This document shows positions 39,201-47,444 of a stretch of 64,000 nucleotides of DNA, one piece after another. Location: the NCBI RefSeq assembly GCF_003130585.1, contig NZ_QFKX01000002.1, forward strand, positions 248,001-312,000. Direction: 5' to 3'. The position numbers and the translations under genes were made by a program. This DNA comes from Brachybacterium endophyticum (GTDB lineage Bacteria; Actinomycetota; Actinomycetes; Actinomycetales; Dermabacteraceae). Within the stretch, counting starts at the first letter, position 1. Each line of letters begins with the position of its first letter. The notes beneath the pieces are model-generated. The model worked only from the letters and a program-made list of their open reading frames with translations, was not told where the DNA came from and made no database searches.

Positions 39201-40088
39201 CTCGGGGACTCCCCGGAGACCCGCATCGTCAAGCCCGACGCCCGGTCGATCGACCCCCAGACGCAGTTCCTGCTCTCGGACGGCGCGGAGGGAGAGCGTC
39301 CCACCGAGGAGCTCGCCGCGTACCACGAGGGCGGGTACGCCTTCGTGCGGTCCCCGCAGCCGGCGGCGCCAGGGGAGCTCTCCGAGAGCGGCTACCTCGC
39401 CTTCAGCGCGGCCTTCCACTCCAGGGCGCACAAGCATGCCGACGACCTCAACGTCGTCTGGTACGACCGCGGACAGCAGATCCTCACCGACGGCGGACGC
39501 TTCGGGTACGGCGATCTGCTGCCGCAGGAGTCGCCGCTGCGTCGGGAGGGCTTCTACTACGCCGCCCCCGAGCGCCGGTACGTCGAAGGGACGATGGCCC
39601 ACAACACCCTGATGATGGACGGCGCCAACCAGGAGCGGCGCACGCGGAAGCCCTACGGCAGCGCGCTGGGTGAGTGCACGCGGACCGAGGACGGGGTGTT
39701 CGACCTCTCCGCCCGTGTCCACCACGCCGACTACATCCATCGTCGCCGGGTGGTCTACACCCCCGGCAGCGAGCTCCGCCTGAAGGACTCGGTCTTCTCC
39801 CAGGCCCCGGAGACCCGTGAGGGAACCCTCTGGCTCAACGTCTCGGGGCACTTCGAGCTGGACACCACCACGGACGAGGTCGTCTTCGTCTCCGTGGTCA
39901 ACGGCGAGACCACCCGGCTCGTCATCACCGGCCCGGGCGAGCTGATCACGCCCGTGCGCGGCCAGGAGGACCCCATGAGGGGATGGCGCTCGCGCCACGA
40001 CCGCTCGATGGAGCCGACCTGGTCCCTGGGCTTCACCTTCCCCATCGACACCCGAGCGTCGGTCGAGACGCGCCTCCGCCTCGCCTGA
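36210..40088 (+). CDS. Fusion: membrane hairpin, coiled coil, GT4 glycosyltransferase and heparinase II/III-like lyase
   Basis: 1292 residues. Two helices (about 8-28 and 32-56) form a hairpin; a coiled coil (about 65-150) contains heptad repeats of the type HDARLTD. A GT-B GT4 domain spans about 287-710 (ILHMVGRVLPDTQTGYTLRT, IPTIYESRGFWEESW, VVGYISSIVEYEGIDTLM, DLVTPLKPFEAFSTGRSVILSD). Residues 745-1290 are a lyase: an alpha/alpha toroid with HLHAWEFMDPLLRAYEESG and NNNHGFYTA, then a beta-sandwich with AFSAAFHSRAHKHADDLNVVWYDRG, the heparinase II/III block. ATG 36210 has CGGAGG upstream. The hairpin places both catalytic domains on the same side, presumably the cytoplasm. Polymers exported by ABC transporters are complete before export, so a built-in lyase could trim or proofread chains (inference). 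Confidence 0.88.
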   Translation: MRTRLRGAVALGGVWAILTLVLMTVAAGLGSWLIAIIAGVVGIAFVIAAGLFVVKVGGRFAASTDRLATRTKNLESRASDLAGSVENHDARLVEHDTHLTDHDARLTDDDARITGQAETLSGHGEKIEAGKKRTASVGKDVRTLRARVPAGYLDAVEGDVKELRATTRTNVRNSFESAIQLGRDPKALLTKSQAARLFTDYVKRGELLQLRPLIESFDVLELQSLTTLRALYRFYRRAGYWDLASTVVEMVHEKTRGENDANAAAKIHHEIELFSRPSLVTADLPDGSAYDPEGPILHMVGRVLPDTQTGYTLRTQYTALAQARQGLPVAIVGQAGITERDVEQIEHYTHQGIDYFLLPGPARNTMLVDEWLRLNMVALAELVQQVRPSVLHAQSDFFNALIVSAVGKKFGIPTIYESRGFWEESWLSRTITANSWGAGAETMFSVYGEPAAYGLRKHAEEVSRLLPDHVFTLAEVMRDHILESAKGGIAPEDVSIVPNAVESENFPLQEKDAELAAELGLPEDAVVVGYISSIVEYEGIDTLMDGYHLATAQTDAPMCLLLVGDGDYLETLKAHAEKHGIENVHFTGRVPHEDILRYYGLIDLFVVPRKKSRVADLVTPLKPFEAFSTGRSVILSDVGALQEIADQSRAVETFRAGSPDDLSQKIVALIEDPERRRALGDRAARWVRNHRTWDRNVNEYYRIYKKLGYDGEEKPHLEAELALDARGVNSGELLEKLATAELPALKGWFTIQDNRQSAESILQEGWKFASFEPVPVARIEDWAQYGDEHRSWGFHLHAWEFMDPLLRAYEESGEVTWLNEAVRIAADWIEIHRVADDEDDPMAWYDMSQSLRTPRLIALTLFAARVPELRNEAVVLADAVAWHLDELHQSRAYNPNNNHGFYTAVSQIHAAKYAWMFPEADATAREGRTRLAQMAESQFASDGVHLEHSPDYHRMLLNSFELAVNDALIEDADVKARVERAAHVLGWMIQPDGTLVQLGDSPETRIVKPDARSIDPQTQFLLSDGAEGERPTEELAAYHEGGYAFVRSPQPAAPGELSESGYLAFSAAFHSRAHKHADDLNVVWYDRGQQILTDGGRFGYGDLLPQESPLRREGFYYAAPERRYVEGTMAHNTLMMDGANQERRTRKPYGSALGECTRTEDGVFDLSARVHHADYIHRRRVVYTPGSELRLKDSVFSQAPETREGTLWLNVSGHFELDTTTDEVVFVSVVNGETTRLVITGPGELITPVRGQEDPMRGWRSRHDRSMEPTWSLGFTFPIDTRASVETRLRLA

Positions 40089-40135
40089 GGCGCGGCTACT
40101 TCATCCCCCCGCCAGCGACGAGAGGACACTCCGCC

Positions 40136-41860
40136 GTGAACATCAACTTCGTGTGCGCCGCCAGGAATCAGGCAGCTGCCGATCGCATGCCGCGTCTCTT
40201 CCAGGCCGTGGTCGAGGACGCCCGGACCATCTTCGGCGAGGCCGAGGACCACCAGTGGACCGACGGGCGGGTCGCGATCTTCAACGCGGACCGGATGTCG
40301 GGTGCCTGGCGCCCGTCGACCTGGTACGAGGACGGGGCCGAGATCATCGCGGTCTCCCAGCCCCCCATCCCCGTGGACCACGACACCTCGGCGGAGTCGT
40401 ACTGGCAGGACGTCGCACCGACCGTCCGACGGGGGGAGATGGGGCGTCTGCTCCCGAACCACTTCGGGATCCATCGCTCGTCCGACGGCTCGGTCCGGGT
40501 CTGGGCCGACACCCTCGGGCTGGGACGCTGCTACTACGTCATCACCGACGACTTCGTCGCGGCCTCGAACCACATCGGCATCCTCACCCACTTCCTGGAC
40601 GAGCCGGCGGAGACCAACAAGGAAGCCGTGGGCCGCTACGTGCTCGCGGGCTGGTTCATGCTCGACGACTCGCCCATCCGCGGCATCCGCCGGCTGCGGG
40701 AGTCCGCGTGCCTCGACATCGGCGCGGACGGGAGCGTCGGGTTCACCGAGCACACCGACCTGACCGAGATCGTCGGCCAGCGGAGCGACGCGCCCGACTT
40801 CGACGGGGTCGTCGATCAGACCCGCGTCATCGCCCGCAACCTCGACGCCCTCAGCGTGAAGACGCCGGCCCTGTACCTCAGCGGGGGCAGGGACTCACGG
40901 ATGACGGCGTCGATCTGGCTGAGCGGCGGCGGGAACGCGCTGGTCAAGACCCTCGGGACCCTCGAGGCCGAGGCCGAGATCGCCCAGGAGCTGATGGCTG
41001 CCTTCGAGAGCGGAGAGGGTCAGGAGGTCGCCCACGACATCATGATCCCGACGCCGGGCCAGATCACCATGTCGCTCGAGGAGCGGTTCGCGAACGCCTT
41101 CGCCATGTGGGACGGCGACGCGGCACCCACCAACATCAAGTCGAACACGAGGATCCCCGGCAGCTCGGCCGGCCTCAGCATCGGCGGTGTCGGGGGCGAG
41201 ATCATGCACGGCTACTACTACCTGCGGCCGGGCGACTTCGAGAAGGTGGAGCAGCTCGAGAATCCCGTCGCGCACGCTGCGCGGGCCTTCCGCGGCAACC
41301 TCGCCACGGACTTCGCGCACGGCTCGATGACGGGGATCTTCGACTTCTACTACGAGCGCGCCGTGCGTCACGGACGTCCTGACATCGCGTCCCTGGACTA
41401 CCTCTACCTCACGGAGAAGTTCCGGCGCTGGGGGAACCAGGCCCTGGGGTCCATGGCCGCGATCATGCTCTCGGGCCCGGCGTACATCCGGGCATGCTTC
41501 GATCTCACGCCGCAGCAGCGTGTGGACAAGATCTTCCCGGACGAGATCGTCAAGCGCGCTCTCCCGGTCTGGTCGCAGATCCGCTACTACAAGGCCGGGG
41601 TCTCGGACTCCAAGCGGAGCATGAAGCGCAAGCTGGCCACGTACGACACGGACCCGGAGTACTTCCACGAGGTGTTCCGCTCCCCGCGCCTGTGGCCCGA
41701 GTTCCTCCAGCAGGACAAGGTCGAGGGATTCCTCGACATCATCGGGACGGACGAGGCGCTCCCCGTGCACGAGTCGTGGCTCAACCGCGCACTGTGGATC
41801 GACCGGATCGACTCGCACGTCGCCGACCTGAACCGTCGTGCCCGCGAGGTGCGCGCGTGA
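40136..41860 (+). CDS. Asparagine-synthetase-like ATP-dependent amidotransferase lacking the glutaminase cysteine (copy 1)
   Basis: 574 residues. The C-terminal ATP-pyrophosphatase domain is clear: PPi loop LYLSGGRDSRM at about 246-256, then MWDGDAAPTNIKS, LSIGGVGGEIMHGYYY and KFRRWGNQALGS. The N-terminal about 200 residues look like the class II glutaminase fold of AsnB, but the protein starts MNINFVCAARN with no Cys at position 2, so glutamine cannot be split in the usual way. GTG 40136 follows GAGAGGAC. It overlaps the next gene as TGATG (one base). AsnB-like enzymes of O-antigen loci amidate uronic acids; a role in modifying ManNAcA here is plausible but inferred. Related copies: 45650-47398 and 47438-49009. 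Confidence 0.8.
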   Translation: MNINFVCAARNQAAADRMPRLFQAVVEDARTIFGEAEDHQWTDGRVAIFNADRMSGAWRPSTWYEDGAEIIAVSQPPIPVDHDTSAESYWQDVAPTVRRGEMGRLLPNHFGIHRSSDGSVRVWADTLGLGRCYYVITDDFVAASNHIGILTHFLDEPAETNKEAVGRYVLAGWFMLDDSPIRGIRRLRESACLDIGADGSVGFTEHTDLTEIVGQRSDAPDFDGVVDQTRVIARNLDALSVKTPALYLSGGRDSRMTASIWLSGGGNALVKTLGTLEAEAEIAQELMAAFESGEGQEVAHDIMIPTPGQITMSLEERFANAFAMWDGDAAPTNIKSNTRIPGSSAGLSIGGVGGEIMHGYYYLRPGDFEKVEQLENPVAHAARAFRGNLATDFAHGSMTGIFDFYYERAVRHGRPDIASLDYLYLTEKFRRWGNQALGSMAAIMLSGPAYIRACFDLTPQQRVDKIFPDEIVKRALPVWSQIRYYKAGVSDSKRSMKRKLATYDTDPEYFHEVFRSPRLWPEFLQQDKVEGFLDIIGTDEALPVHESWLNRALWIDRIDSHVADLNRRAREVRA

Positions 41861-44703
41861 TGAACCGGGACCAGCTGATCGAGCGGATGGCGACGGGCTT
41901 CTTCGCGCCCCGCCCGGCGGACGCCAGGCTCGCGGACGCCCTGCTGGCCGGCAGCCTGAAGCTCGGCGAGGACGTCGTCGACGTCACCGACCCCGGCGTC
42001 TTCGACCGCGCGGAGGACCTCCCGCGGGTCCAGCTCCTCGCCCTGCACTCGCTCAGATGGCTGGACGTGCTGCGCCGCGTGAGGAGCGATCGCCCCGGGG
42101 CGGAGGACGCCTGGCTGCGGATCTTCGAGGCCTGGGCCGCGTCGTCCGCCGCCGAGGATCCGGAGTCGGCCGCCTGGGGATTCATCCCGTTCGAGCAGAG
42201 GTGCGTGGCGATCGCACTGGGAGCGCCGGCCGGGTCGGCGGCGATCGAGGCCATCCCGCGCCACCTCGAGATGCTGGGTGCATCCGAGGAGAAGGCGGCG
42301 ACGGCGGCGGAGCGCCTGCGGATCCTGCGGATCCACCTCGCCCTGCGCGCACGGCGGGGCGATGACGACGAGCAGCTCCGGGAGGTCGCCGTCGCGGCCG
42401 CCGAGGAGGTCTTCCGCGAGAACGGCTATGCCGTGGCGGAGGACCTCGCCGGCATCGTGGAGACCGCGGGGGAGTGGGAGACGGAGCTGCGAGCGCTCGA
42501 CGTCCCCACCGACCCCCCGGTGTTCACCAGGCTCCACGCCGAGGACTTCTGGCTCGCCGCCATGGGACCCGACGGCGCGCTCGTCCCGATGGGCGGAGCG
42601 CTCCCGGACCCGGTCCCCGGGGCGGAGAGCTCGCAGATGCGCTACGTCGTCACCGGCGGCGAGGAGGGCTCGCCGCCGGAGTCGATCCGCCACGTCGACC
42701 CCGAGGGTCTGGTCTCGCTGCGCAGCGGCTGGGGCGAGACCGAGCGCGACGCCCGCGAGGAGACCCACGTCAGCATGCTGCTCGGGCCGGTGCGCGGCCG
42801 CGAGGCGCATCACGATCCGGCGCGGATCACCTACCACTCCCAGGGCCGTGACTGGCTCATCGATCCGGTGGCCCCCGAGGCCGCCGGCGACGACGCGCAT
42901 TCGATCGTGCACGTCGAGGACATCCGGTACCGGATCCTCGGCGGCGCCGACCTGGTGCGCCACTACGCCGACGACCGTCTGGACGGGTTCGTGGTGAAGA
43001 CCTCGCTGCACCTGGCGGTGCAGTGGCAGAGGCACATGGTCTACGCGAGGACGGGGAACTACGTCGTCGTCGACGACCTGATCCGCCACCGGGATCCGCT
43101 CCAGGCCCAGCAGCAGTGGATCGTCGCCCCCGACGTCGAGGTGGAGGTCGTCCCGGACGGGTTCCGACTCCACGCCGACGGGAAGACCGTCTCCCTCGTC
43201 ACCTCGACGGGCTCCTCGAAGGCGAAGACCGTCGACGAGCTGCTCGACGGGTCCGGCACCCGCTTCGCCTGGCGGCTGCGAGTGCCGATGGAGGGCGCGA
43301 GCGCCCGCGCCATCGCGATCATCTCCGACGTCGTGGACCCCGAGAAGTTCAGTGTCCGGAGGGTCCCGTACTCGGGCAAGGAGTTCACGGTCGACCTCGC
43401 GGACAAGCAGCTCGACGAGACCCTCGTGGTCACGCCGGAGCTCTCGACGATCGTGCCCTCCGGTCTCGACCCCGAGGAGGCGATCACGCGCACGATCGCC
43501 TATGCCGCGGCCGGATCCCTGACCGAGGAGGAGGCCCTCGAGCAGCGCCTGGCCGTGCGGCGGGCCATCCACGACGCGAAGGACGCGGTCCGCGAGGCCG
43601 GGGAGAGCGTCGCGTCCCGCGAACAGGCTCTGCGCACGCTCCTCCAGGCCGCCGAGGACCTGCGGGTGACAGGGCTGCGGGACCACGGCCTCGCCGCCGC
43701 GCTCATCGACATCGCCGGCACGGATCTCGCGGCGATGATCGAGGGCAACCGCCTGGTCGGCAACGTCCGCAGGAGCCCGTTGGTGGACTGGGCGGGACAG
43801 GATCTCGTGCAGCCGTCCTACTCCGTCCCCGTGCGCACCACCCTGGATCCGGGTGCGCTCCCCGAGGGCGTCACCGAGCCCTCGGTCTGGAGTGTCGACC
43901 TCGGCCAGCTCGTGCCGTCGACGTACCTGCTCGACGGCCCCGGGGACGTGCTCACGGTCTACTTCCACGGGTCCACGGACAGGTCGCGTCTGTCCATGCC
44001 CCGCTACGAGCGTCTGCGGTCGCTCTCCCAGCTCGGCCTGGGGCCCGTGATGTTCTTCTCCGACCCGAGCCTCGACCTCGACTCCCGCATGATGCTCTCC
44101 TGGTACGTCGGGAACGAGGACGTGGACCTCCACCAGGCGATCGCCCGCATGATCGAGGCCTACGCCCGTCACCGGGGGCTGGAGAAGGTCCTGCTGGTGG
44201 GGAACTCCGGGGGCGGGTTCACCGCTCTGCAGCTGGGCGCGTACCTCGAGGGGACCCGCGTGGTGTCCTTCAACCCGCAGATCCAGATCGACCGGTACGT
44301 GCCCCGCATCGCGGACACCGCGCACTGGGCCCTGTTCGGGCGCACGACGGTGTCCGACGATCCGGTGAACGCCCCGCGCATGGACCTCATCGAGCGCTAT
44401 CGACGCCTCGGCTTCGACCAGGACGTGGTCCTGATCCAGAACCCGGGCGACGACATGCACTACCAGGACCACTTCCTGCCCTTCCAGGAGGCCTTCGAGG
44501 GCTCGACGAACGCCTCGAGGCTCACCTCCCACACGCCCTACCTGGGGCCGGGGCACCGGGTGCCGCCGCCGCAGGAGTACCTGGAGTACGTGCGGGACGC
44601 GGCCGCACAGGAGCAGCAGGGCGAATGGCGCCTGCGGGGCCTGCGCGAGGGCGTGGCTGCGACCGATCCGGGGCCCGGGCCCTCGGGACGTCCGCAGGGA
44701 TGA
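41860..44703 (+). CDS. Fusion: heparinase II/III-like domain plus alpha/beta-hydrolase domain
   Basis: 947 residues and no signal peptide or membrane helix, so cytoplasmic. Residues 1-230 are helical (degenerate toroid). Residues 230-560 are a heparinase II/III-like beta domain with GREAHHDPARITYHSQGRDWLIDP near residue 315. After a charged helical linker (about 570-660) comes an alpha/beta-hydrolase: VLTVYFHGSTDRSRLSMPRY, nucleophile elbow VLLVGNSGGGFTALQLG (Ser near 783), and late DDMHYQDHF supplying candidate acid and His residues. It may cleave the polymer and remove or move an ester group. Start ATG 41860 is coupled to the previous gene's stop, and its end overlaps the deacetylase gene as ATGA. 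Confidence 0.78.
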   Translation: MNRDQLIERMATGFFAPRPADARLADALLAGSLKLGEDVVDVTDPGVFDRAEDLPRVQLLALHSLRWLDVLRRVRSDRPGAEDAWLRIFEAWAASSAAEDPESAAWGFIPFEQRCVAIALGAPAGSAAIEAIPRHLEMLGASEEKAATAAERLRILRIHLALRARRGDDDEQLREVAVAAAEEVFRENGYAVAEDLAGIVETAGEWETELRALDVPTDPPVFTRLHAEDFWLAAMGPDGALVPMGGALPDPVPGAESSQMRYVVTGGEEGSPPESIRHVDPEGLVSLRSGWGETERDAREETHVSMLLGPVRGREAHHDPARITYHSQGRDWLIDPVAPEAAGDDAHSIVHVEDIRYRILGGADLVRHYADDRLDGFVVKTSLHLAVQWQRHMVYARTGNYVVVDDLIRHRDPLQAQQQWIVAPDVEVEVVPDGFRLHADGKTVSLVTSTGSSKAKTVDELLDGSGTRFAWRLRVPMEGASARAIAIISDVVDPEKFSVRRVPYSGKEFTVDLADKQLDETLVVTPELSTIVPSGLDPEEAITRTIAYAAAGSLTEEEALEQRLAVRRAIHDAKDAVREAGESVASREQALRTLLQAAEDLRVTGLRDHGLAAALIDIAGTDLAAMIEGNRLVGNVRRSPLVDWAGQDLVQPSYSVPVRTTLDPGALPEGVTEPSVWSVDLGQLVPSTYLLDGPGDVLTVYFHGSTDRSRLSMPRYERLRSLSQLGLGPVMFFSDPSLDLDSRMMLSWYVGNEDVDLHQAIARMIEAYARHRGLEKVLLVGNSGGGFTALQLGAYLEGTRVVSFNPQIQIDRYVPRIADTAHWALFGRTTVSDDPVNAPRMDLIERYRRLGFDQDVVLIQNPGDDMHYQDHFLPFQEAFEGSTNASRLTSHTPYLGPGHRVPPPQEYLEYVRDAAAQEQQGEWRLRGLREGVAATDPGPGPSGRPQG

Positions 44704-45536
44704 CGGAGGACGCCTCCATCCCCGCTGTCGGCGAGGCGTGGATCCAGCACGAGATCCGCCGGACGATGTTCGAGCATGCCTTCGGCGGGCCCGTGGACAC
44801 CGGGGGAGTCGCTGCCGTCGCGCTGCGGTGCGACCACGGGCTCGCGAACTTCGCGCGACACGTCCTGCCGCTGACGAGCGCGCGCGGGCTCACCGTCGCG
44901 CAGGCGCACAACCCTCGGAACTGGGACCTCCCCGAGAACCGGGGAGTCTCGCCGGCCGAGGTGGACGGGTGGGCCCGCGCCGGTCACGTGGAGATCTGGA
45001 ACCATTCCGCGTCGCACCGCGGCGTCACCACCCCGGCGGAGATCCACGACGAGATCGTCACCTCGCTCGCCGAGATCGAGGAGCAGATCCCTGCGGCCGC
45101 CGGCCGGGTGTGGGGTTTCAACCCTCCGGGGGTGCCGGGGGAGCAGTACGGGGGCTTCGAGAAGGGTGCCGACCCCTCGGAATGGACCTCGCCGGCGGGG
45201 CGGACGATGCTCGCCCATCACGCGGTCGTCTCGGGACACGTCGCCGGCACCACGCAGCGCGTCCTGGACGGCCGGGTGCGGGACGGCCTCGCCCACGTCA
45301 CGATCGACGCGCGCCCGCTCGAGGAGGTCCTGCACCGGATCGACGTCGCGGTGCGGAAGCGGCGCGGCGTGCAGCTGATGCTGCATCCCTCTCGTCTGGG
45401 AAGAGATGGCAGGATCTCTGTGAAGGATCTCGAAGCGATCCTCGACCACATCGTGGGCCTCCGGGAGGCGGGGACCATCGCGGCGCTGTCGCCGTACGAG
45501 CTCGTCCTCGCCGATGCCCGCGGAGGGCGCCCGTAG
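44700..45536 (+). CDS. Polysaccharide deacetylase-like protein
   Basis: 278 residues. NodB-type metal ligands are visible: Asp45 in ALRCDHGLANF, and His102/His106 in EIWNHSASHRG. A later GFNPPGVPG resembles motif 3 (the family RxPxG/Y region with the Arg replaced). C-terminal QLMLHPSRLG could hold the catalytic His. No signal peptide, so it may act on a cytoplasmic sugar or chain intermediate rather than on exported polymer. ATG 44700 overlaps the upstream stop (ATGA), showing translational coupling to the lyase-hydrolase. Removing N-acetyl groups from HexNAc residues is the likely chemistry; the substrate is inferred. Confidence 0.8.
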   Translation: MTEDASIPAVGEAWIQHEIRRTMFEHAFGGPVDTGGVAAVALRCDHGLANFARHVLPLTSARGLTVAQAHNPRNWDLPENRGVSPAEVDGWARAGHVEIWNHSASHRGVTTPAEIHDEIVTSLAEIEEQIPAAAGRVWGFNPPGVPGEQYGGFEKGADPSEWTSPAGRTMLAHHAVVSGHVAGTTQRVLDGRVRDGLAHVTIDARPLEEVLHRIDVAVRKRRGVQLMLHPSRLGRDGRISVKDLEAILDHIVGLREAGTIAALSPYELVLADARGGRP

Positions 45537-45569
45537 TCGGAGGGCGACCCCGACGACCGGGAGACGGCC

Positions 45570-45587
45570 GGCGCCGACGTCGGCGCC
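45570..45587. promoter_or_regulatory. Perfect 18-bp palindrome GGCGCCGACGTCGGCGCC
   Basis: Sits in the 113-bp gap between the deacetylase and the second asparagine-synthetase-like gene. It has no loop, which favours a dimeric protein site over a hairpin; it might also act as a weak terminator or attenuator. Confidence 0.4.
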
Positions 45588-45649
45588 TGTCCTCGCACGG
45601 GCGCGGCGCCCTCCATCGGTTTGTGTGAAAGAACGGAAGAAGGCTGACT

Positions 45650-47398
45650 GTGAATGTGAACTTCGGTGTCGCGGCGCTCAGTGAGAAGGGGAAGGCGCTG
45701 TTCTCGTCGTTGTGGTCGGCAGCGGTGGAGCTCGGCTCCTCCGCGTACGGCCTCGAGAAGGCGGTGAGCGTGAAGACCGACTCCCGGGGTCTGCTCAACG
45801 CCAGGGCGACGGAGGGGACGTGGTCGGTCCCCGGCTGGCTCGAGGACGAGCGCGGCGTGCTCTCGCTGTCCCAGCCGCCGGTGTCGGTGACGCAGTCGGT
45901 CACGCTCGGGAACTGGGAGGCATGGGCCCGCGAGACGCTGCGCTCCGACCAGGGACGGGCGACGGTGCAGCCGGGCTACTTCGGGCTGCAGCTGGGCACG
46001 GACGGCTCCTTCGAGGCATGGAACGACACCTTCGGCTTCGGCCGCAGCTACGTCGTGCGCAACGAGCACTTCGTCGCCGTCGGCAACCACATCGGGATGG
46101 TCTCGCTGTTCTCCGATCGGCCCCTGGAGGTCGACATGTACGGATGCGACGTCCTCTCGCAGTTCGGCTTCTGGCCGGAGGACGTCTCTCCTGTCCGCAG
46201 CGTGAAGCGGCTCGGGCCGGCGGATGTCATCACCGTGGGCCCCGACGACCAGGTCCACGTGCATCGCTACGCGAGCGACGAGGAGTTCTACGGGTACCGC
46301 GAGGCGGAGCCGGACGTGGACGCCGTGGCCGCGTCCCTGGCGGTCCTGACCGGCAACGCCGGTGAGATCGCGCAGCAGAGCCCGGTGGTCCATCTCTCCG
46401 GGGGCCAGGACTCCCGCGTCACCGCCGCAGCGTGGGTCGCCGGCGGTAAGCCCGCGACCATCCAGACCCTGGGGACCCTGCAGGGCGAGGTCGACATCGC
46501 CGAGCAGCTGGTCGCGGCGCTGGAGCCGGAGCGATCCCTCGAGGACCGCGGGATCACGCACAACATCACGGTGCCCAACCGGGCGAGCCTGTCCACGTTC
46601 TCCATCGAGGACCGGCTGCAGCAGGCGATGCTGATGTGGGACGGCGACTTCGCACCGGGCAACCTGAAGGCCGCGATCCGGCGGCCCCCGGCCCGGAACC
46701 GCCTCACCATCGGTGGTGCCAACGGCGAGGTGATGCACGGGATCTACTACTCGACCGAGTCGATCCTGAAGATCGCCAGGGGGCTGGACCACCCGGTGCG
46801 CAGGGTCGGGGCGGCCTTCCCCGGTCGCGCGAACACCGAGAGGTCCCGCCCCGCGGCGATGGAGTTCCTCGAGCACCAGATCGACTTCACGCGCCGGCTG
46901 GGACAGCACGACGCCACCGCGCTGAACGTGTTCCAGATGCACTCGAAGTTCCGGCGCTGGATCAACGCCCAGCTCAGCGCTGGGTCCTTCATCCTCCTGC
47001 TCAACCCGGTGTTCGTCCGCGCCGGCATGGACCTCACGCCCGAGCAGCGCCTCGGCAAGGTCATGCAGAAGGCGCTCTCCCGCGCCCTCGTCCCGCAGTG
47101 GGAGGACGTCCCCTACTACAAGGCGAACTTCGAGGAGTCCACGACGGCCAGCCGCACCCGTGGCATCCGCACCTGGGACACGTCGCCCGGCTCGCTGGAA
47201 CGTCTTCTGGAGGAGCGCACGGCGTGGCAGGAGTGGTTCCCCTACGACGTCATCGCGGACATCCTCGAGAAGGTGCGAGCGGGGGAGGCCAACGGGGCGC
47301 ACGAGTCCACGCTGAACAAGGCCTACGTGCTCGACGCGATCCCGGACCACGTCGGCGCTCTCGAGCAGAGGCGCCACAGCGCGTTGAGCCGGGTCTGA
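45650..47398 (+). CDS. Asparagine-synthetase-like ATP-dependent amidotransferase lacking the glutaminase cysteine (copy 2)
   Basis: 582 residues, homologous end to end with the protein at 40136-41860: MNVNFGVAALSEKGKAL start, SGGQDSRVTAA PPi loop near 249, LMWDGDFAPGNLKA, LTIGGANGEVMHGIYY, KFRRWINAQLS and LTPEQRLGKVM. Again no Cys follows the initiator. GTG 45650 has AAGAAGG upstream. It is the last plus-strand gene of the locus and ends 39 bp before the convergent minus-strand operon, with a shared hairpin between. The SGG-DS loop means ATP-dependent adenylation is probably retained, with an ammonia or amine source other than its own glutaminase domain (inference). Confidence 0.8.
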   Translation: MNVNFGVAALSEKGKALFSSLWSAAVELGSSAYGLEKAVSVKTDSRGLLNARATEGTWSVPGWLEDERGVLSLSQPPVSVTQSVTLGNWEAWARETLRSDQGRATVQPGYFGLQLGTDGSFEAWNDTFGFGRSYVVRNEHFVAVGNHIGMVSLFSDRPLEVDMYGCDVLSQFGFWPEDVSPVRSVKRLGPADVITVGPDDQVHVHRYASDEEFYGYREAEPDVDAVAASLAVLTGNAGEIAQQSPVVHLSGGQDSRVTAAAWVAGGKPATIQTLGTLQGEVDIAEQLVAALEPERSLEDRGITHNITVPNRASLSTFSIEDRLQQAMLMWDGDFAPGNLKAAIRRPPARNRLTIGGANGEVMHGIYYSTESILKIARGLDHPVRRVGAAFPGRANTERSRPAAMEFLEHQIDFTRRLGQHDATALNVFQMHSKFRRWINAQLSAGSFILLLNPVFVRAGMDLTPEQRLGKVMQKALSRALVPQWEDVPYYKANFEESTTASRTRGIRTWDTSPGSLERLLEERTAWQEWFPYDVIADILEKVRAGEANGAHESTLNKAYVLDAIPDHVGALEQRRHSALSRV

Positions 47399-47402
47399 GC
47401 CA

Positions 47403-47444
47403 CCTCTGACAGGGCTCGCCGATCGGCGCGAGCCCGCTCAGAGG
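47403..47444. terminator. Bidirectional terminator at the meeting point of the two polysaccharide operons
   Basis: Outer stem CCTCTGA (47403-47409) with TCAGAGG (47438-47444) and inner stem GGGCTCGC (47412-47419) with GCGAGCCC (47428-47435) are in the same register, interrupted by a 2x2 mismatch. The right arm overlaps the stop codon of the minus-strand gene. Confidence 0.75.

Noticed and set aside
36129..39998. 1289-codon minus-strand frame over the GT-lyase fusion
   Set aside because: The plus-strand protein has clear domains; the antisense product is low-complexity without motifs.
41587..44556. 989-codon minus-strand frame over the lyase-hydrolase gene
   Set aside because: Shadow of the plus-strand gene, with no domain resemblance.
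43023..44699. N-terminal extension of the deacetylase through the lyase-hydrolase gene
   Set aside because: Alternative frame of the upstream gene; ATG 44700 with the ATGA overlap is the natural start.
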